Positions 49,666 to 60,789 of a DNA stretch of 64,000 bases are shown here, one piece after another. The notes under the pieces were generated by a model. The model did not search any database. It worked only from the letters and a program-made list of their open reading frames with translations, and had not been told where the DNA came from. A program made the translations under genes and the position numbers. The stretch spans positions 27,862,403 through 27,926,402 of the forward strand of contig NW_004454177.1 in NCBI RefSeq assembly GCF_000283155.1, read 5' to 3'. The stretch's first letter is position 1. The number at the start of each line of letters is the position of its first letter. This DNA is from Ceratotherium simum simum (lineage: Eukaryota > Chordata > Mammalia > Perissodactyla > Rhinocerotidae).

Positions 49666-50705
49666 TGGTGTTCAGATTTAAGGGGAAACAAAACAAATGC
49701 AACCTTTCACAGACAGGTGAATTAGAAGTGGTTATTTCTGGGGTCAAGGATTTATTCCAGACAACTCTCCTAGTTTGCCTGCAGATTATTAACATGGAGG
49801 CTACCCAGGGACACAAACAAGCAACGCTAAGAACTGAAGAACCACCAGCAGGAGACAAAGGGGACATGAAACTCCATGTAATCCAAGGACCCGACACCAC
49901 CCCTCCCTTCCTCCATTCAGATGGAGACAGGTGGAAAGAGTACCCTTGGCTGAGATCCTAACCAAGTTCTCACACACTATTTCCAAACTCAACAGGGTCT
50001 CTTAAGACTCAGCCCTGGGCTCATTTCTTATATTTTTATGGGTCCAAAGGGGCTCATTGAGAAAAAATGTGGGGTGAAGAGATGATAAGAATCTAATTGC
50101 ATTCTACAATATACGTGAATTACTTCCATTGTGAGAGGATTACAAATTATGAAGCAGGCAAAAAAAGAAATCTTCCTTTATATCACATGGTGGAAAACAG
50201 GAGTGCATTGGCCTACACAGTGTTAAAAAAAAATGAAGGTGTCAATATTTAATATAAGGAGATTTGGCATGTAAATCTGATTTCGTTTTTTTTTGAAAAA
50301 CATAAGACTTTCTGATGAAACTGGGGCCGCCTGCTTCCATATCTGCCACTGGCTGAGCCTCTTTAGAAAGGGCAGAGGAGACCCACCATCCTTCCTCCCT
50401 CCAGCCCTAGCTGCACACATGCTGCTCCTCTGAATTACCTGCCCAGCCCTGTGGGCACCTTGCAATCTCTGTTTTGAACAAACTATCTCTGAGAATTAAT
50501 ATCTGCTTTGAAAAATCTGTTTGTGGATGTCCGATTCAATATTTACTCTTTGGTCTACTGGGAAAATAAAGTGGTGTGTCTGCAGTTCACACTGCTAGGA
50601 GGATCGTTTTTAAAGGCCTACACCAACCTGGACTGTTCTGCCGGAATTGGAATGGCAACCCTCGTTCTCACTTCCTATGCACGTGTGCATGACACACAGA
50701 CACAT

Positions 50706-50735
50706 ACACCACCACCACCACCACCGTCACCACCA
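50706..50735. repeat. (ACC)n microsatellite
   Basis: About six ACC units followed by GTCACCACC. Confidence 0.9.
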
Positions 50736-51242
50736 ATACTCCTCGTTTAACTGGCCTGAAGTGCCGAAAGCCACTCCTGCCTGGCCTGCTGAACCCTCCT
50801 GGGGCGCTATTTAAGACTTAAGAATGACACTGATTTAGAAAAATCTATTGCTGGGGAGGGGTTTGTTCTTGAGCAAGAACAATTCCTGTGGGTAAACAGA
50901 CAGGACTTCTTGGAAAGATGGGCTGGAAACTCTTACCGAGGAGAGTGCAAGAAGCAGGCACTTGGGAAGGCAGGCACGTGAGGGCAGGGCAGCAGTTAGG
51001 AACCAATGTATGCCAAGAGATGGCCTTCTGTGACCAACTTGAACTCAGGGGATACTTCTCCCCTTAAGTATGGAGCATGGAGCACGGAAATAATGGCATT
51101 TAGATGGAGGTTTTAGCCTCCCACACTGTAACTGTAGTTGCCCCAGTCCCTTAGTAAAGTCTGATGCATGTATATAGCCTTGTAAGGTAGTGGTGTGAAA
51201 TGAGAGGGGTAGGGACAGTCTAGTAAATGAAATCTGGCCTGC

Positions 51243-51626
51243 TGCATTAGTTTGCTAGGGTTGCCATAACAAATGGCCGTAGACTGGGTGGCTTAAACAA
51301 TAGACATTTATTTTCTTACAATTCTAGAGGCTGGAAGTCTGAGGTGAAGGTGTCTGCAGGGTTGGTTTCTTATGAGGCCTCTCTCCCTGGCTTGTAGATG
51401 GCCTTCTTCTCCCTGTGTCTCCATGTGGCCTTCCCTCCATACTTGTCTGTGTCTAAATTTCCTCTTCTTATAAGGGCACCAGTCATATTGGATTAGGGCA
51501 CAACCTAAAGACCTCATTTTAATTTATTTACCTCTTTAAGGACTCCAAATAGAGTCACATTCTGAGGTACTAGGGGTCAGGACTTCAACATAAGAATTTT
51601 GGGGGGCTACAATTCAATTTATAACA
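51243..51626 (-). mobile_element. MaLR (MST/MLT1-type) solo LTR
   Basis: On the minus strand it starts TGTTATAAATTGAATTGTAG and ends AACTAATGCA. The AATAAA signal lies in the complement of 'gacatttattttcttac' near 51305. It is flanked by cctgc (51238-51242) and cgtgc (51627-51631), a 5-bp duplication with one mismatch. No internal retroviral sequence is present. Confidence 0.85.
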
Positions 51627-51631
51627 CGTGC

Positions 51632-53410
51632 TCTACAGTCACTCTTCCACTGGAGTCCAAGCTGGTACTCACAGTGTGGGCACAGCATCCTCTCAGGTAG
51701 TCTTTGTGCTGGAGCTCGGGGCATTGCCCAGCAGCAAGCCCCTGTCCAGAGCTGGGCAGGCAGTGAAGGGCAGAGTAGTAGGTGCTGAGGAGCAGCTAAA
51801 GGAGTAGTGAGTGGACTACCAAAGAGTATAAGAGAAAAGCTCCTCTTCCTGTACATGTACATGCTGATCTTTGAGGGTGGGCTGACCCGACACCTGGGTA
51901 AGTCTGTTACAAAACGAGAGTGGGAAAAGATGATTCAATTTGCCACATTTCAATGTGCTGATGGATGTTTAGGGCCATATCTGACACTAATATGAAGTGA
52001 GTGTGTGACCTTGGATCTCTCTCTTCTCTTTCCTATGTCTCAGTTTCTGCATTTATATAATGAGAGAGAAGCAGTTTAGATGGTATGAATGAAAAACAAC
52101 CCCTTGATTCCAAGACAGCAGCTAACCGCAGTAGCTCACAAATAATCAGCAGTTTGGTCTGTAATTGTCCTCAGTGTGAAAGGCAAAGAAAAAAAGGTGC
52201 AGTGGGAAAAACACAGTAACTCCAATAACAGAACCTTGGTGCCCAGCCAAATGCTAAGCTCTGAATAAGCATTTGATAAAGCTTTTAAGACAGGAAGAAG
52301 AAACAGAGTGAGTTTCTGTGAACTTTATCGAAGTTGATAAAACATGAATATGAACAACTGAGGCTTGAGAAGGTTGGTCCTAGAAGGAGAGAGCAAGAAG
52401 AGGCTGCAGTACTCTCTTGGGAGTTCTGGAAAACAGAAGTCACAACCACCCTCCTTCTGAGGATGCTGCCTGCTTCAGGTGCTGTTTTTGTGCACAGATA
52501 CACCATCCTTTCTGAGGGCCTACTGGTACCTCCTGCAAAGTTTTTTGAGGGGCAGAAAAAAGAAGCTAATGAGAGAAATTTCCATTTCTCTTGGAGTTAA
52601 GTTATCAAAATATGGACTGCTTAATGGATTGAAATAGGCCCGCAATTCTTCACCACCAGAAATTACCATCATTTCAAAAGCAGATGCTTACCAGAGTAAG
52701 AAACCACTAAGGATGTGCACTCACTGAAGAAATCAATTTGCATCCTAAGGCAAGAGGAAATGTTATAAAAACTTACCAAAGAGCAGTATTTTTTCTCTCA
52801 GAAAATAAAACTATAAAAAGGGATGAGAATTTCAGACAGGAAGAAAAATAGTCACATGAGGTACACCTTACAGAGGACGATGGATGGGTATGCTAAAGAG
52901 ACAGATACTAAATAATTTACGTTCCTATAGATCTAGTGTATTCCTCTGTAATGTGTTTTGTTATTTATACTGACTGCACTATAAAATCTCACCACGTTCT
53001 CTGGGCTACTTCAAGTTACACGCGCACACACACAACATAATTTCTCATCCGCTGTCTTTATACCGGTTACTGGGCCTTGTTATCTTTTTTGATTTGCAAA
53101 TAAAATACTCTCTCTGTTCTCTTTCGGAGACTTTTATCAGAACCATCTAGCCTTGAACAGAGAAGCATTTCAAGATCAAAAAGGAGGCAAAAGAATACTC
53201 TTTTAGCAAGCAAGATAAAGATTCACACATAATTAAGCCAGGACTATAGGATTATTTAAGTGGATATCTCTTTTAAGAATAATCGATCTGCTATAACCTA
53301 TTCAAATTACTGGGGCCAGTGCTGAAAATGAAAGGGAATTGACAAGGTATTTGTTGAGGACAGGGGACAAGGGAGGGAATGGGAAGGAGGGAGGGACAAA
53401 CAACGGTCTG
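51632..53410. other. Mostly unique intron sequence
   Basis: No gene is visible. A minus MIR-like block ('gtgtgaccttggatctctct') lies at about 51990-52080. Nothing else is confident. Confidence 0.45.
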
Positions 53411-53414
53411 TAGT

Positions 53415-53560
53415 GTCTACGTCTGCCAGGTCCTCTGTTTAGTTCATCCACGAAGTGAGGATTATTAACCCCATTTTACAGGTAAGAAAATGGAGGACCA
53501 AAGTTAATGTGACAAAGCAGACAGAAAGAGGCAGAGTGTTCTATTCTCTCTGCCTCTGAG
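53415..53560 (+). repeat. MIR SINE fragment
   Basis: 'taaccccattttacaggtaa' followed by 'gaaaatggaggaccaaagtt' is the MIR core. Confidence 0.75.
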
Positions 53561-53637
53561 TCCATGCACCTTTCTGTGTGCTGATACCCGCCCTCTATGA
53601 TCTCATCTAGGGCTAAAATAAAGGTTTCTTAGAGTAA

Positions 53638-53740
53638 TCATTCATTCACAGGACATTTATTAAGTGTCCTCTGTTTCCCAGATACCAGACAACATGCTCT
53701 GAATACAGAGATGAGTAAGACAGTCAATGCTGACAACAGC
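53638..53740 (-). repeat. L2 3'-end fragment, minus
   Basis: 'tcattcattcacaggacatt' followed by 'acagagatgagtaagacagt' is the complement of the L2 3' region. Confidence 0.65.
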
Positions 53741-53744
53741 TACC

Positions 53745-53930
53745 TTCGTTCATGGAACACTTATCGTCTAACAGATGGGGTCCTGAACACTTTTCACTGG
53801 TCATTTCATACGCTCTTTATACCAATCCTGTGTTGGGAATAGTTATCCCCCCTTTACAGATGAGGGAAAGGGGGTCCAGAGAGGTTCAGTAGCCTTTCTA
53901 AGCTCTGTGAGCAGTCCCCAAATATAATCT
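53745..53930 (+). repeat. MIR SINE, interrupted by an ERE
   Basis: 'tcatttcatacgctctttat', 'cccctttacagatgagggaa' and 'ccagagaggttcagtagcct' follow MIR order. The ERE at 53947 inserted near its 3' end. Confidence 0.75.
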
Positions 53931-53946
53931 CAGGTCTGCCTGAATT

Positions 53947-54135
53947 TTTTTTTTCTTGAGGAAGATTAGCCCTGAGCTAACATCTGTGCCAGTCTCCCTC
54001 TATTTTTTATATGTGGGTCACTGCCACAGTGCAGCTGATGAGTGGTGTAGGTCCATGCTCGGGATCCAAACCCACAAACCTGGGCTGCCAAAGTGGAATG
54101 TGCCGAACTTAATCACTGTGCCACGGGGCCAGGCC
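53947..54135 (-). mobile_element. ERE SINE (short form, single tail unit)
   Basis: A 189-bp minus-strand SINE flanked by the perfect 16-bp duplication CAGGTCTGCCTGAATT (53931-53946 and 54136-54151). It has only one 'gaggaagattagccctgagc' tail unit, where most copies in the window have two. The plus reading ends 'gtgccacggggccaggcc', the complement of the head. Confidence 0.94.
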
Positions 54136-54151
54136 CAGGTCTGCCTGAATT

Positions 54152-55270
54152 TAACATCCATGATTTCCCACACTACTTCCATCCACTGTCTTGATAAAAC
54201 AAGTTTCATGTCCATAAGGAGTTTAAATCTAGCAGGTGAGAAAACAATCTATACAAGAGCTTGTAATATAATAAAGAATTAGTGCACGTATTCCCTTATT
54301 TCACAGCTGCCTTCTATGATAATGAGGTAATCAGGGTAAAGTCACAACCACTAGGCTAAAATGTTAATTCCTTATTTAGTTTATGCATCCATTATCAACT
54401 GTCTGCATCTATTTGCTGGAATTAGTCTTCCCCCTCTGCTACAATCAGAACTGGCTATCAAGGAATGTATATGACTTTGAGTGGGCTGAAAATTCCACAT
54501 TTTTGCATTTTAGGGGCGGGATAGAAGATCAGGTTAATATTTCACATAACAGACTTCCAACTTAGGCAATAGTTAACACTTAGAATTCACCAAAGAAGTA
54601 TAAGCTGTACTTTTGAATTTTTCTACAGTTCTTTGCTGCCCTTGTTTCTTTAGCAAGTCTCTTGGATTCTGATAATGATAACTCTCCCCTTAGAGTTAGA
54701 GATTTAAGGTGAATGCTTATAGGCTCAAAAACCCTTACAGCCCATACACAGTCAAAGCTAAATGTCTTAAATTAATGTACAGGCAGAGTACCAACAGTAT
54801 ACAATTAAAGTGCCTTCTATATCACGGGGATAGCAAACTAGAAACAAATCATTAATGGTCTCCTTGTTATCTATTCAGAAGTTTACCTGCCAGGTCAGCT
54901 TCTAAATGAGTCCTTTCAAGAGGAGTCAATTTTATTTTGTAGGAAGGAGAGATATGAAATAAAGCCAGAAGGTTAATATGAGTTTAAGAGGAGCGTAGGG
55001 TTATCCTGCCAATTAAAGACTCTCCAGGAGGTTAATTACCCACACCCCGCACTTACAACTCACACAATATATCAGCAGTTAACAAAATTTGTGTACAGTA
55101 GAGAACTCTATTCTATACTCTGACTGATATTATTTTAGTCATTTTTTTGCAGGGCTGAGTTAAAGCAATATTCTTTCCATGATCCATTCAGGAAAAAAAG
55201 AAATGAATGTCATTCACACTGTCACAGCAATGTTATGTAGAAAGAGACAATGTGGCCAAGAATTGTACAA
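54152..55270. other. Mostly unique intron sequence
   Basis: No gene or confident repeat is visible. Confidence 0.45.
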
Positions 55271-55272
55271 TT

Positions 55273-55354
55273 TAGAGAGAGAGAACAAGAGAGTGTGTGT
55301 ATGAGAGAGAGAAAAAAAGAGGGAGATGCAGAGTGACAGAGAGAGGGAGATTGA
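55273..55354. repeat. GA-rich low-complexity tract
   Basis: Interrupted GAGAGA and GTGTGT runs. Confidence 0.9.
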
Positions 55355-55439
55355 GATTCAACTGGTTTTTCAACTCTTGAGCAAGAGAGTTTATTAAAGG
55401 AAAGAGCACATATGATGCGGATCCTGGGAGGTGGACAGA

Positions 55440-56244
55440 GCAATGGTGTATGCTCGAGGGCAAGTCGGTATGGCTCAGACGACCCACCGTTTTTAAAATT
55501 TCCACTTTGAAAACTTCAGAAAAGCCAGTTTGCTGCTTGTTAGCCAGAATCATGATGGGATTTGTACTAGACAACAATTCCCTATGACCCAGTGCCCTCA
55601 CCCTGTTGAAATAAGTTTCTAGGCCCAAGATGGAACCACTCCTGTTTGGGGGCCACGTCAGCAAACTGAAACTTAGATAACTCGTTGTCCCTGTAAATGT
55701 TCTTCTTGACCAGAAACGCAGTCTTCCCAGTCGGCCAAATGCCAAGCCAATTCTGGGCTCTGCTTATTTTCTTGTTCCTTCTCACCCCAAACAAAGTTGA
55801 CTATGTGGCCCCGGCCAATCAGATATTTTCTGTTTTTCTCTTCCTTGTTCTTTATTCTTTATCCTATGAAAGCCTCCTGCCTTCCACCCCATTTTGCACT
55901 TCCGCAAATGGAGACAGTCCTCTTCATGAAGTGTTAAATAAAGTTTATTTCTATCACCTAAATTGTCTTCTTTAATGTTTTTTTTTTTTTTTTTTGTGAG
56001 GAAGATTGGCCTTGAGCTAACATCTATTGGCAATCTTCCTCTTTTTGCCTGAGGAAGATTGTCACTGAGCTAACATCTGTGCCCATCTTCCTTTATTTTG
56101 TAAGTGGGACACTGCCACAGCATGGCTTGATGAGCGGTGTGTAGGTCCATGCCCAGGATCCAAACCCACAAACCCCAGGCTGCCACTGAAGTGAAGCATG
56201 TGAACTTAACCACTATGCCACTGGGCTGGCCCCTTCTCTAATCA
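55440..56244 (+). mobile_element. Class I ERV-like LTR, interrupted near its end by an ERE
   Basis: The plus strand shows a retroviral LTR style: 'ccccggccaatcagatattt', then an R-U5-like end with AATAAA at 55937-55942. If the ERE at 55977-56232 is taken out, the sequence runs on to TAATCA, the expected CA terminus, at 56244. The 5' limit is uncertain. No gag, pol or env is visible. A second AATAAA on the opposite strand (55395-55390) may mark part of a different LTR. Confidence 0.5.
55977..56232 (-). mobile_element. ERE SINE (short form, two tail units)
   Basis: A minus-strand SINE. The plus reading has a long T run, two 'gaggaagattg' units and the end 'gccactgggctggcc', the complement of the head. 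It is flanked by cttctttaat (55967-55976) and cttctctaat (56233-56242), a 10-bp duplication with one mismatch. Confidence 0.93.
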
Positions 56245-56800
56245 TTTTTTAACAACTTTCATCCAAACCACCATCCTCTCTCACCTGCATCCCTCCAAAA
56301 GCCCCCCCATAGTCTCCTTGCTACTTATGCCCTGCCCTAGCCCATCTCTGCCCAGCAGAGCATCCAGCTGTGGTAATGATTGGCAATCATACCATAGCTT
56401 TCCATTGCACTCACGAAAAAATTCAGAATCCTTACTACAGCCCTGTTTGCTTTCTCCAACTTGATTTCCTACCACCTCTACCCCCCTCCATCTTTATACC
56501 CTTTATCACACCGGCCTTGGTGATCACACTGGCCTGGAGCAGAACCTTGGCTTCACGTGACCAAATGTCACCTACTCAAAGGGGCCCTCCCAACCAGTCT
56601 ACTGAATGCTGCCTACCACCCCCTCACTTTCAGGCATTATCAAGAAACCTTCTTTGAGTGGCCTCAGAGAGCTCGCATCTGAGGTTATAGCATTTATTCG
56701 TTCATCATGTGCCTCCCCATCCTTCCTCTTCACTCTGTATGCCCAGCACGTAGGGCAGTCCCTGGGACCCAGCTGAGGCCAGTGGTTGCAGCCTGCGGCT
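56245..56800 (+). repeat. L2 LINE segment
   Basis: 'catagtctccttgctactta', 'aaaattcagaatccttacta' and 'gtatgcccagcacgtagggc' are in L2 order. Confidence 0.65.
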
Positions 56801-56889
56801 CCTTCTGCACGTCAGTTGCCTGGAGTTACTATCCATCTTAGAGTATGGAGATAAAGTCGAATCTTTAGGAGGGTTCGGGTATTATGAGA

Positions 56890-57050
56890 CCATGTAATAA
56901 TAATTAAAACCACAAGGATTCTAATTACGCTTCACTGAGCACCTACTTAGCACCAGATAATGGACTGAATGTTTTACTCATATTTCATATTTTAATCTCC
57001 CAACCACCCTATGAGGTTGTTAACTGCTATGCTCCACTACTTCCCTAGTC
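56890..57050 (+). repeat. MIR SINE fragment
   Basis: 'gagcacctacttagcaccag' followed by 'ccaaccaccctatgaggttg' is the 5' half of MIR. Confidence 0.75.
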
Positions 57051-57594
57051 AGATTATACCAGGTACTAAGAAATGATGTGCCAGATCCATCCATGTTAGC
57101 CTAAAGAACCAAAATATTTGGTAGGTATTTATGTAAGTCCGTAAAGGATGTGAAACCGTTAAGGATTCTTTTGGGAAGTGAATTTAAATGTCTGGAGAAT
57201 ACTCTTGTTGCTTTTCTTTACAGTCACACTGCACCACACATCCCCTAAGGACACTACCTTTTCAGGGACAAGGAGTAAGTGATCTCAGGCAGATTCCCCA
57301 GCTAATGAGACACCCTCCCTTTTCCTTGCTGGGAGGTAATGGGTTCAACCATCTGAGAACACAGCCTCTCCAGGAGTCCTGGACCCTCTGCTGCAAAGGA
57401 AAGGAGCACATAAATTTAAAATGAGGCGGTATGATTCCGGCAAACGTACTCTAATCCTGGACTAGGTATGTACTGCAGTCCGTTAGTATGATTTTGAAAA
57501 AAGAATTATAATAATTATTTTTTGGCAGCCTGGAGTCTTTCATCTTTATGAGATGATAGTAATGTTTTAAAAGGATTATCAAAGTGCTACACAA

Positions 57595-57830
57595 TAAAAA
57601 TAATAATAATCCTTTATTATGTGTAACACTTTAAAGTTTTAAAAATACTTTGATATAAAATATAAGGCTTGATCCTAACAGTGATCCTTTGAGGTAAATG
57701 GAGTAGTAATTATTTGGCACATTTCACAGTAGAGGAAACTGAGGTCCAGGGCAATTAAACAGTTTCTAAGGATTTAAGCTAATCATGGCAGGGGAACTCC
57801 AGGACCCAGGTGCTCTGATTCTTTAAATAA
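57595..57830 (+). repeat. MIR SINE
   Basis: 'cagtgatcctttgaggtaaa', 'cacagtagaggaaactgagg' and 'ctccaggacccaggtgctct' form a clear MIR. Confidence 0.8.
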
Positions 57831-57888
57831 ATCATTACTCGTGAACTGATTTAGAAAAGAACACCAGAAGAGATTTGAGGGATGTACC

Positions 57889-57936
57889 TGTGTGTGTGTA
57901 CGTGTGTGTGTGTGTCTGTCTGTCTGTCTGTCCGTG
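57889..57936. repeat. (GT)n and (CTGT)n compound microsatellite
   Basis: GT units interrupted by GTACGT are followed by four CTGT units. Confidence 0.95.
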
Positions 57937-57939
57937 TCA

Positions 57940-58766
57940 GGAGGACCTGTGGATTGCAGTAAGTGGTTCTCAGGAACTAACAGATCATTTTAGAAGCACG
58001 GACGCATTATAAAACCTTAATAAAGCCCTAACTTCCCAGCATTGTCATCCGTTCCATATCAGACTGTCACACTGAAACACAATGTCATACATACTACCCA
58101 GACTTCAGGCTTCCCAATAAAGATACTCGATATATATAGAAGGAATGTTCCACAGAGCTCTTTCATACCTATTTTCTCATCCCTTGCCTTATGGTGTTTT
58201 TTGTTTTCCTCCAGAAATAATGCTCTTATGGTTCATACTGCTGCTGTTTCTGTCTTAATGAATTATAGGAGTACATTTTATGGTTTCAGAAACAGTCATC
58301 TCGGGCAGTGAATTATCTCGCAGCCTTCTCTTCCTCAAGCCTCTCCCAAGAAAAGAAATGAGGAGCAAAGCAACACATTTCTTCACAAATGATATACTTC
58401 ACTTTAACTGCAGCACTTCTGCTCTTTCCTTTTACATCTGAGGCTGTAGTGGCTCATAGGGCTCTACTCCTGAACTTTCTTTTCCAATTATTGACAAAAG
58501 GGCCTGAAGTCAAAGCAGAGATGTTGATACATCTGCTTGTTTTCAGCAAAAAGCAAAGGCTGCTCTGCCACCCGCCCTCAGCACACAGGAGTGCGTTCAG
58601 AGGAATGCACCAGAAATCTCCAAATTCAGAACCAATCAGCCCAAGAGAAATATCTTCATTTAGGAACCCACTGTTCAAATGTATTAAAGTTCTAGTGGAT
58701 GTTGAAGGTTAAAGAAGTTTAGTGAAAGTCAATTTTAATGAATGCCAGTTCCCTCTATGAGCTTAC
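57940..58766. other. Intron sequence just downstream of the 62-bp exon donor
   Basis: Repeat-poor. No additional exon or RNA gene was recognised. Confidence 0.5.
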
Positions 58767-58828
58767 CTCCAGAAAATGTTCTGCCTGCTGTTCTCGATCC
58801 AATTTCCTTGAAGTTGTTGTAATCAGAC
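58767..58828 (-). CDS. FAT3: FAT3 internal coding exon, 62 bp (cadherin repeat segment)
   Basis: This is a short internal exon of the giant atypical cadherin FAT3, a single-pass surface protein that acts in neuronal and retinal cell-cell signalling. On the minus strand a pyrimidine-rich tract ending in CACAG precedes the exon, and it ends CTGGAG followed by the donor GTAAGC. The two leading bases complete a glycine codon (phase 1 entry); 20 codons follow, and the exit is phase 0. The residues read [25 protein letters not shown], with the LDRE motif that precedes the last strands of a cadherin repeat. The frame continues directly into the 315-bp exon, whose first residues VTVTDGG finish the same strand. 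I recognise it as FAT3 rather than FAT1 from remembered paralogue sequences. It is isolated between a 55.2 kb intron downstream and more than 5 kb of intron upstream. Confidence 0.93.
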
Positions 58829-59097
58829 CTGTGTAGAAATGAGAATATTTGACTTTTAAATATCTGGGGCAAGTAGCTTCCTGAGCATGGGAAATAAGTC
58901 CAGTTAAAGGAAAAGCAAAAACGATGGGGAACAGTAACTCTCCAATCCCCAGTGACAATCAGATGGTCTTAGAATTATTCTTAAAACAAAATAAAATTTA
59001 CAAAGAAAACCTGAAAAATTTGTTTCTGTTCTCCTTGCCACAGTTGAGGTATTGTAATCACTTTGGGGATGTAAAACTCACTAAAGAACTATCGTTT

Positions 59098-59140
59098 TTC
59101 TGATAATGAGGAATTTCAATGACTCATTTGCATATGACTG
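59098..59140. promoter_or_regulatory. Overlapping AP-1 and octamer motifs near the 62-bp exon
   Basis: TGACTCA (59120-59126) shares its last base with ATTTGCAT (59126-59133) in repeat-free sequence about 300 bp upstream, in transcript terms, of the 62-bp exon. Exact consensus matches like these can arise by chance, so function is unproven. Confidence 0.25.
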
Positions 59141-59879
59141 AAATTCTACAGTAGGAACCTCATTAAAGATTTTAGAGTTCTTGAACAATTAATAGGTTGT
59201 TGATGCTGATTAGATTCAGGGTCTGAAACAGCACTTTCTTATTTAACTTTCTTATGCTTATATAATTTTTTGTTATACTTGACAAAGAAGATTATTTCTG
59301 TAATAACTACTTGTGCACATAATTATTTCAAATTTAATAACATATATCGAAGATCTCAAACTATAATTTTATGTGTTTAAATCTTTACACAAAATTGGTT
59401 TCACATGGGAAATATCTCTCTTTCCTTCAAATGGTGTTTCTCATAAATGAATCACCTCTTTGAGTATGAAGACAAAGAAAAACAAATGAGAAGACAAAAC
59501 CTTCAAGGCTGCCCAGTTTATTGCACCAATTTGTCTTTTGCAGGTTTTATTATTATTATTGTCAATTGTCAATTAGGAGGTCAAATTTACATTCCATTTC
59601 TTGATTCTACAACGTCCCTGAAGACAAGAGACTATGGATTGGGCTGTTTTCACGGCATATGCCAGTTGACAGGAAAGAACAGAGAAAATCACATGAAGAG
59701 CTCACTCCTAACACTTGTGAGGTACTAGAAATCTGGAAAGGTATTTTACCAAGGTCTGCTGAGGAGCTCAGGACCTCTAGCTTTTGTTTTACACAGAAGT
59801 GGTGACTGGGAGTACACAGATTTTAGAGAAAGTCAAGAAGAGTCCACAGGAGGTTAAATGGGCTTCAAAGTAAAATCTT

Positions 59880-60230
59880 ATGGGAGTAGAATGGCTCTTT
59901 ACAAGCTGGCCCCACTCAACCTCCACTCTCATCTGTCTACACTTCCCATGGGAGGGAAACCTATATTCCCGTTGCACAAATGACCTGCTTTTCCATAAAT
60001 TCTTTCTGGAATGTGTCTCACCCCACTGCTTCATCCACAGATCTTTCAAATTCAGCTCAGGTGTCAGCTCAGGTGTTAGAGAGATGACCTCTCTACCAGG
60101 GTTAGGTGCCCATCTGATATGTCCCAGCACAACCAGTATACGCCACCACCATTGTTCTTTGCCCTATACTACAATCCTTTGCTCACGTGTCTGTAGTTTC
60201 CCATTAGACAGGTTGACAGAGTTACCTCAT
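59880..60230 (+). repeat. L2-like LINE segment
   Basis: 'tctttacaagctggccccac', 'ttcaaattcagctcaggtgt' and 'agagagatgacctctctacc' resemble the L2 3' region, diverged. Confidence 0.55.
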
Positions 60231-60789
60231 GGGAAGGGCTTACGTTTCGATTCTGAAGCCCTGGTGCCCACCTAGCCCCTGGCCTAAAACAAAGAATAGG
60301 AACTTCATTAATGCTCAGTTGATGAAAATTGCTGTAGAAGAGATAGATTATTTATATTCTAATCTTCAGTGTTACTACAGACTTAGAATGTGTTTGTTTA
60401 GGAGGGTATTGTTTTGGTGTAGGGAGAGTATTTGTGGTTGGGCAGGGGGTGTGTGTCTTTCATATTCATTTGAAACCGTTTACTGAGTTCCTCTATGTGA
60501 ATGGGGCAGTGCCAGGCATTCTCAGGAAGCAAAGATGAGCTATTGTCAGAGACTGTGGAGAGAAGACTGCTAGCAGGAGTTTCAAGGGAGAGAATCAGTA
60601 ATTTCCCTTCCCTAGCTGCCCATCAGAACCTCCCAGGAAACTCACGAAACATAGATTCTGTGCCCAACTTCATCCCTCATTTACTGTATCTCCTGGGAGG
60701 ATGCCTTGAGATGATCCTCTGATTCTAAGAGAAGGCTCTATGCAATTCCACTATCCTTTGAATCCTTCTTGAATCTCACTATGACTTTT

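Larger units (their letters stand above)
48491..51240. other. Mostly unique intron sequence
   Basis: No gene or confident interspersed repeat is visible. It contains the candidate cis-element at 49.1-49.7 kb and a CAC/ACC microsatellite at 50706-50735. Confidence 0.5.
3562..58766 (-). other. FAT3: FAT3 intron, 55.2 kb
   Basis: A complete large intron between the 62-bp and 315-bp exons. The donor is GTAAGC at its right end and the acceptor ACTCAG at its left end. I inspected the longer open frames on both strands inside it and found no cadherin-like coding segment. It carries most of the repeats listed here. Large introns are typical of FAT3 in mammals. Confidence 0.92.

Noticed and set aside
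55272..55745. Open frame of 157 codons on the minus strand
   Set aside because: It runs through GA-rich low-complexity sequence and LTR-like sequence, and its C-terminal part is a translated microsatellite.
58829..58958. Upstream extension of the 62-bp exon frame to 58958
   Set aside because: The extra residues are not cadherin-like and a good pyrimidine tract with CACAG lies right before 58828, so the exon starts there.
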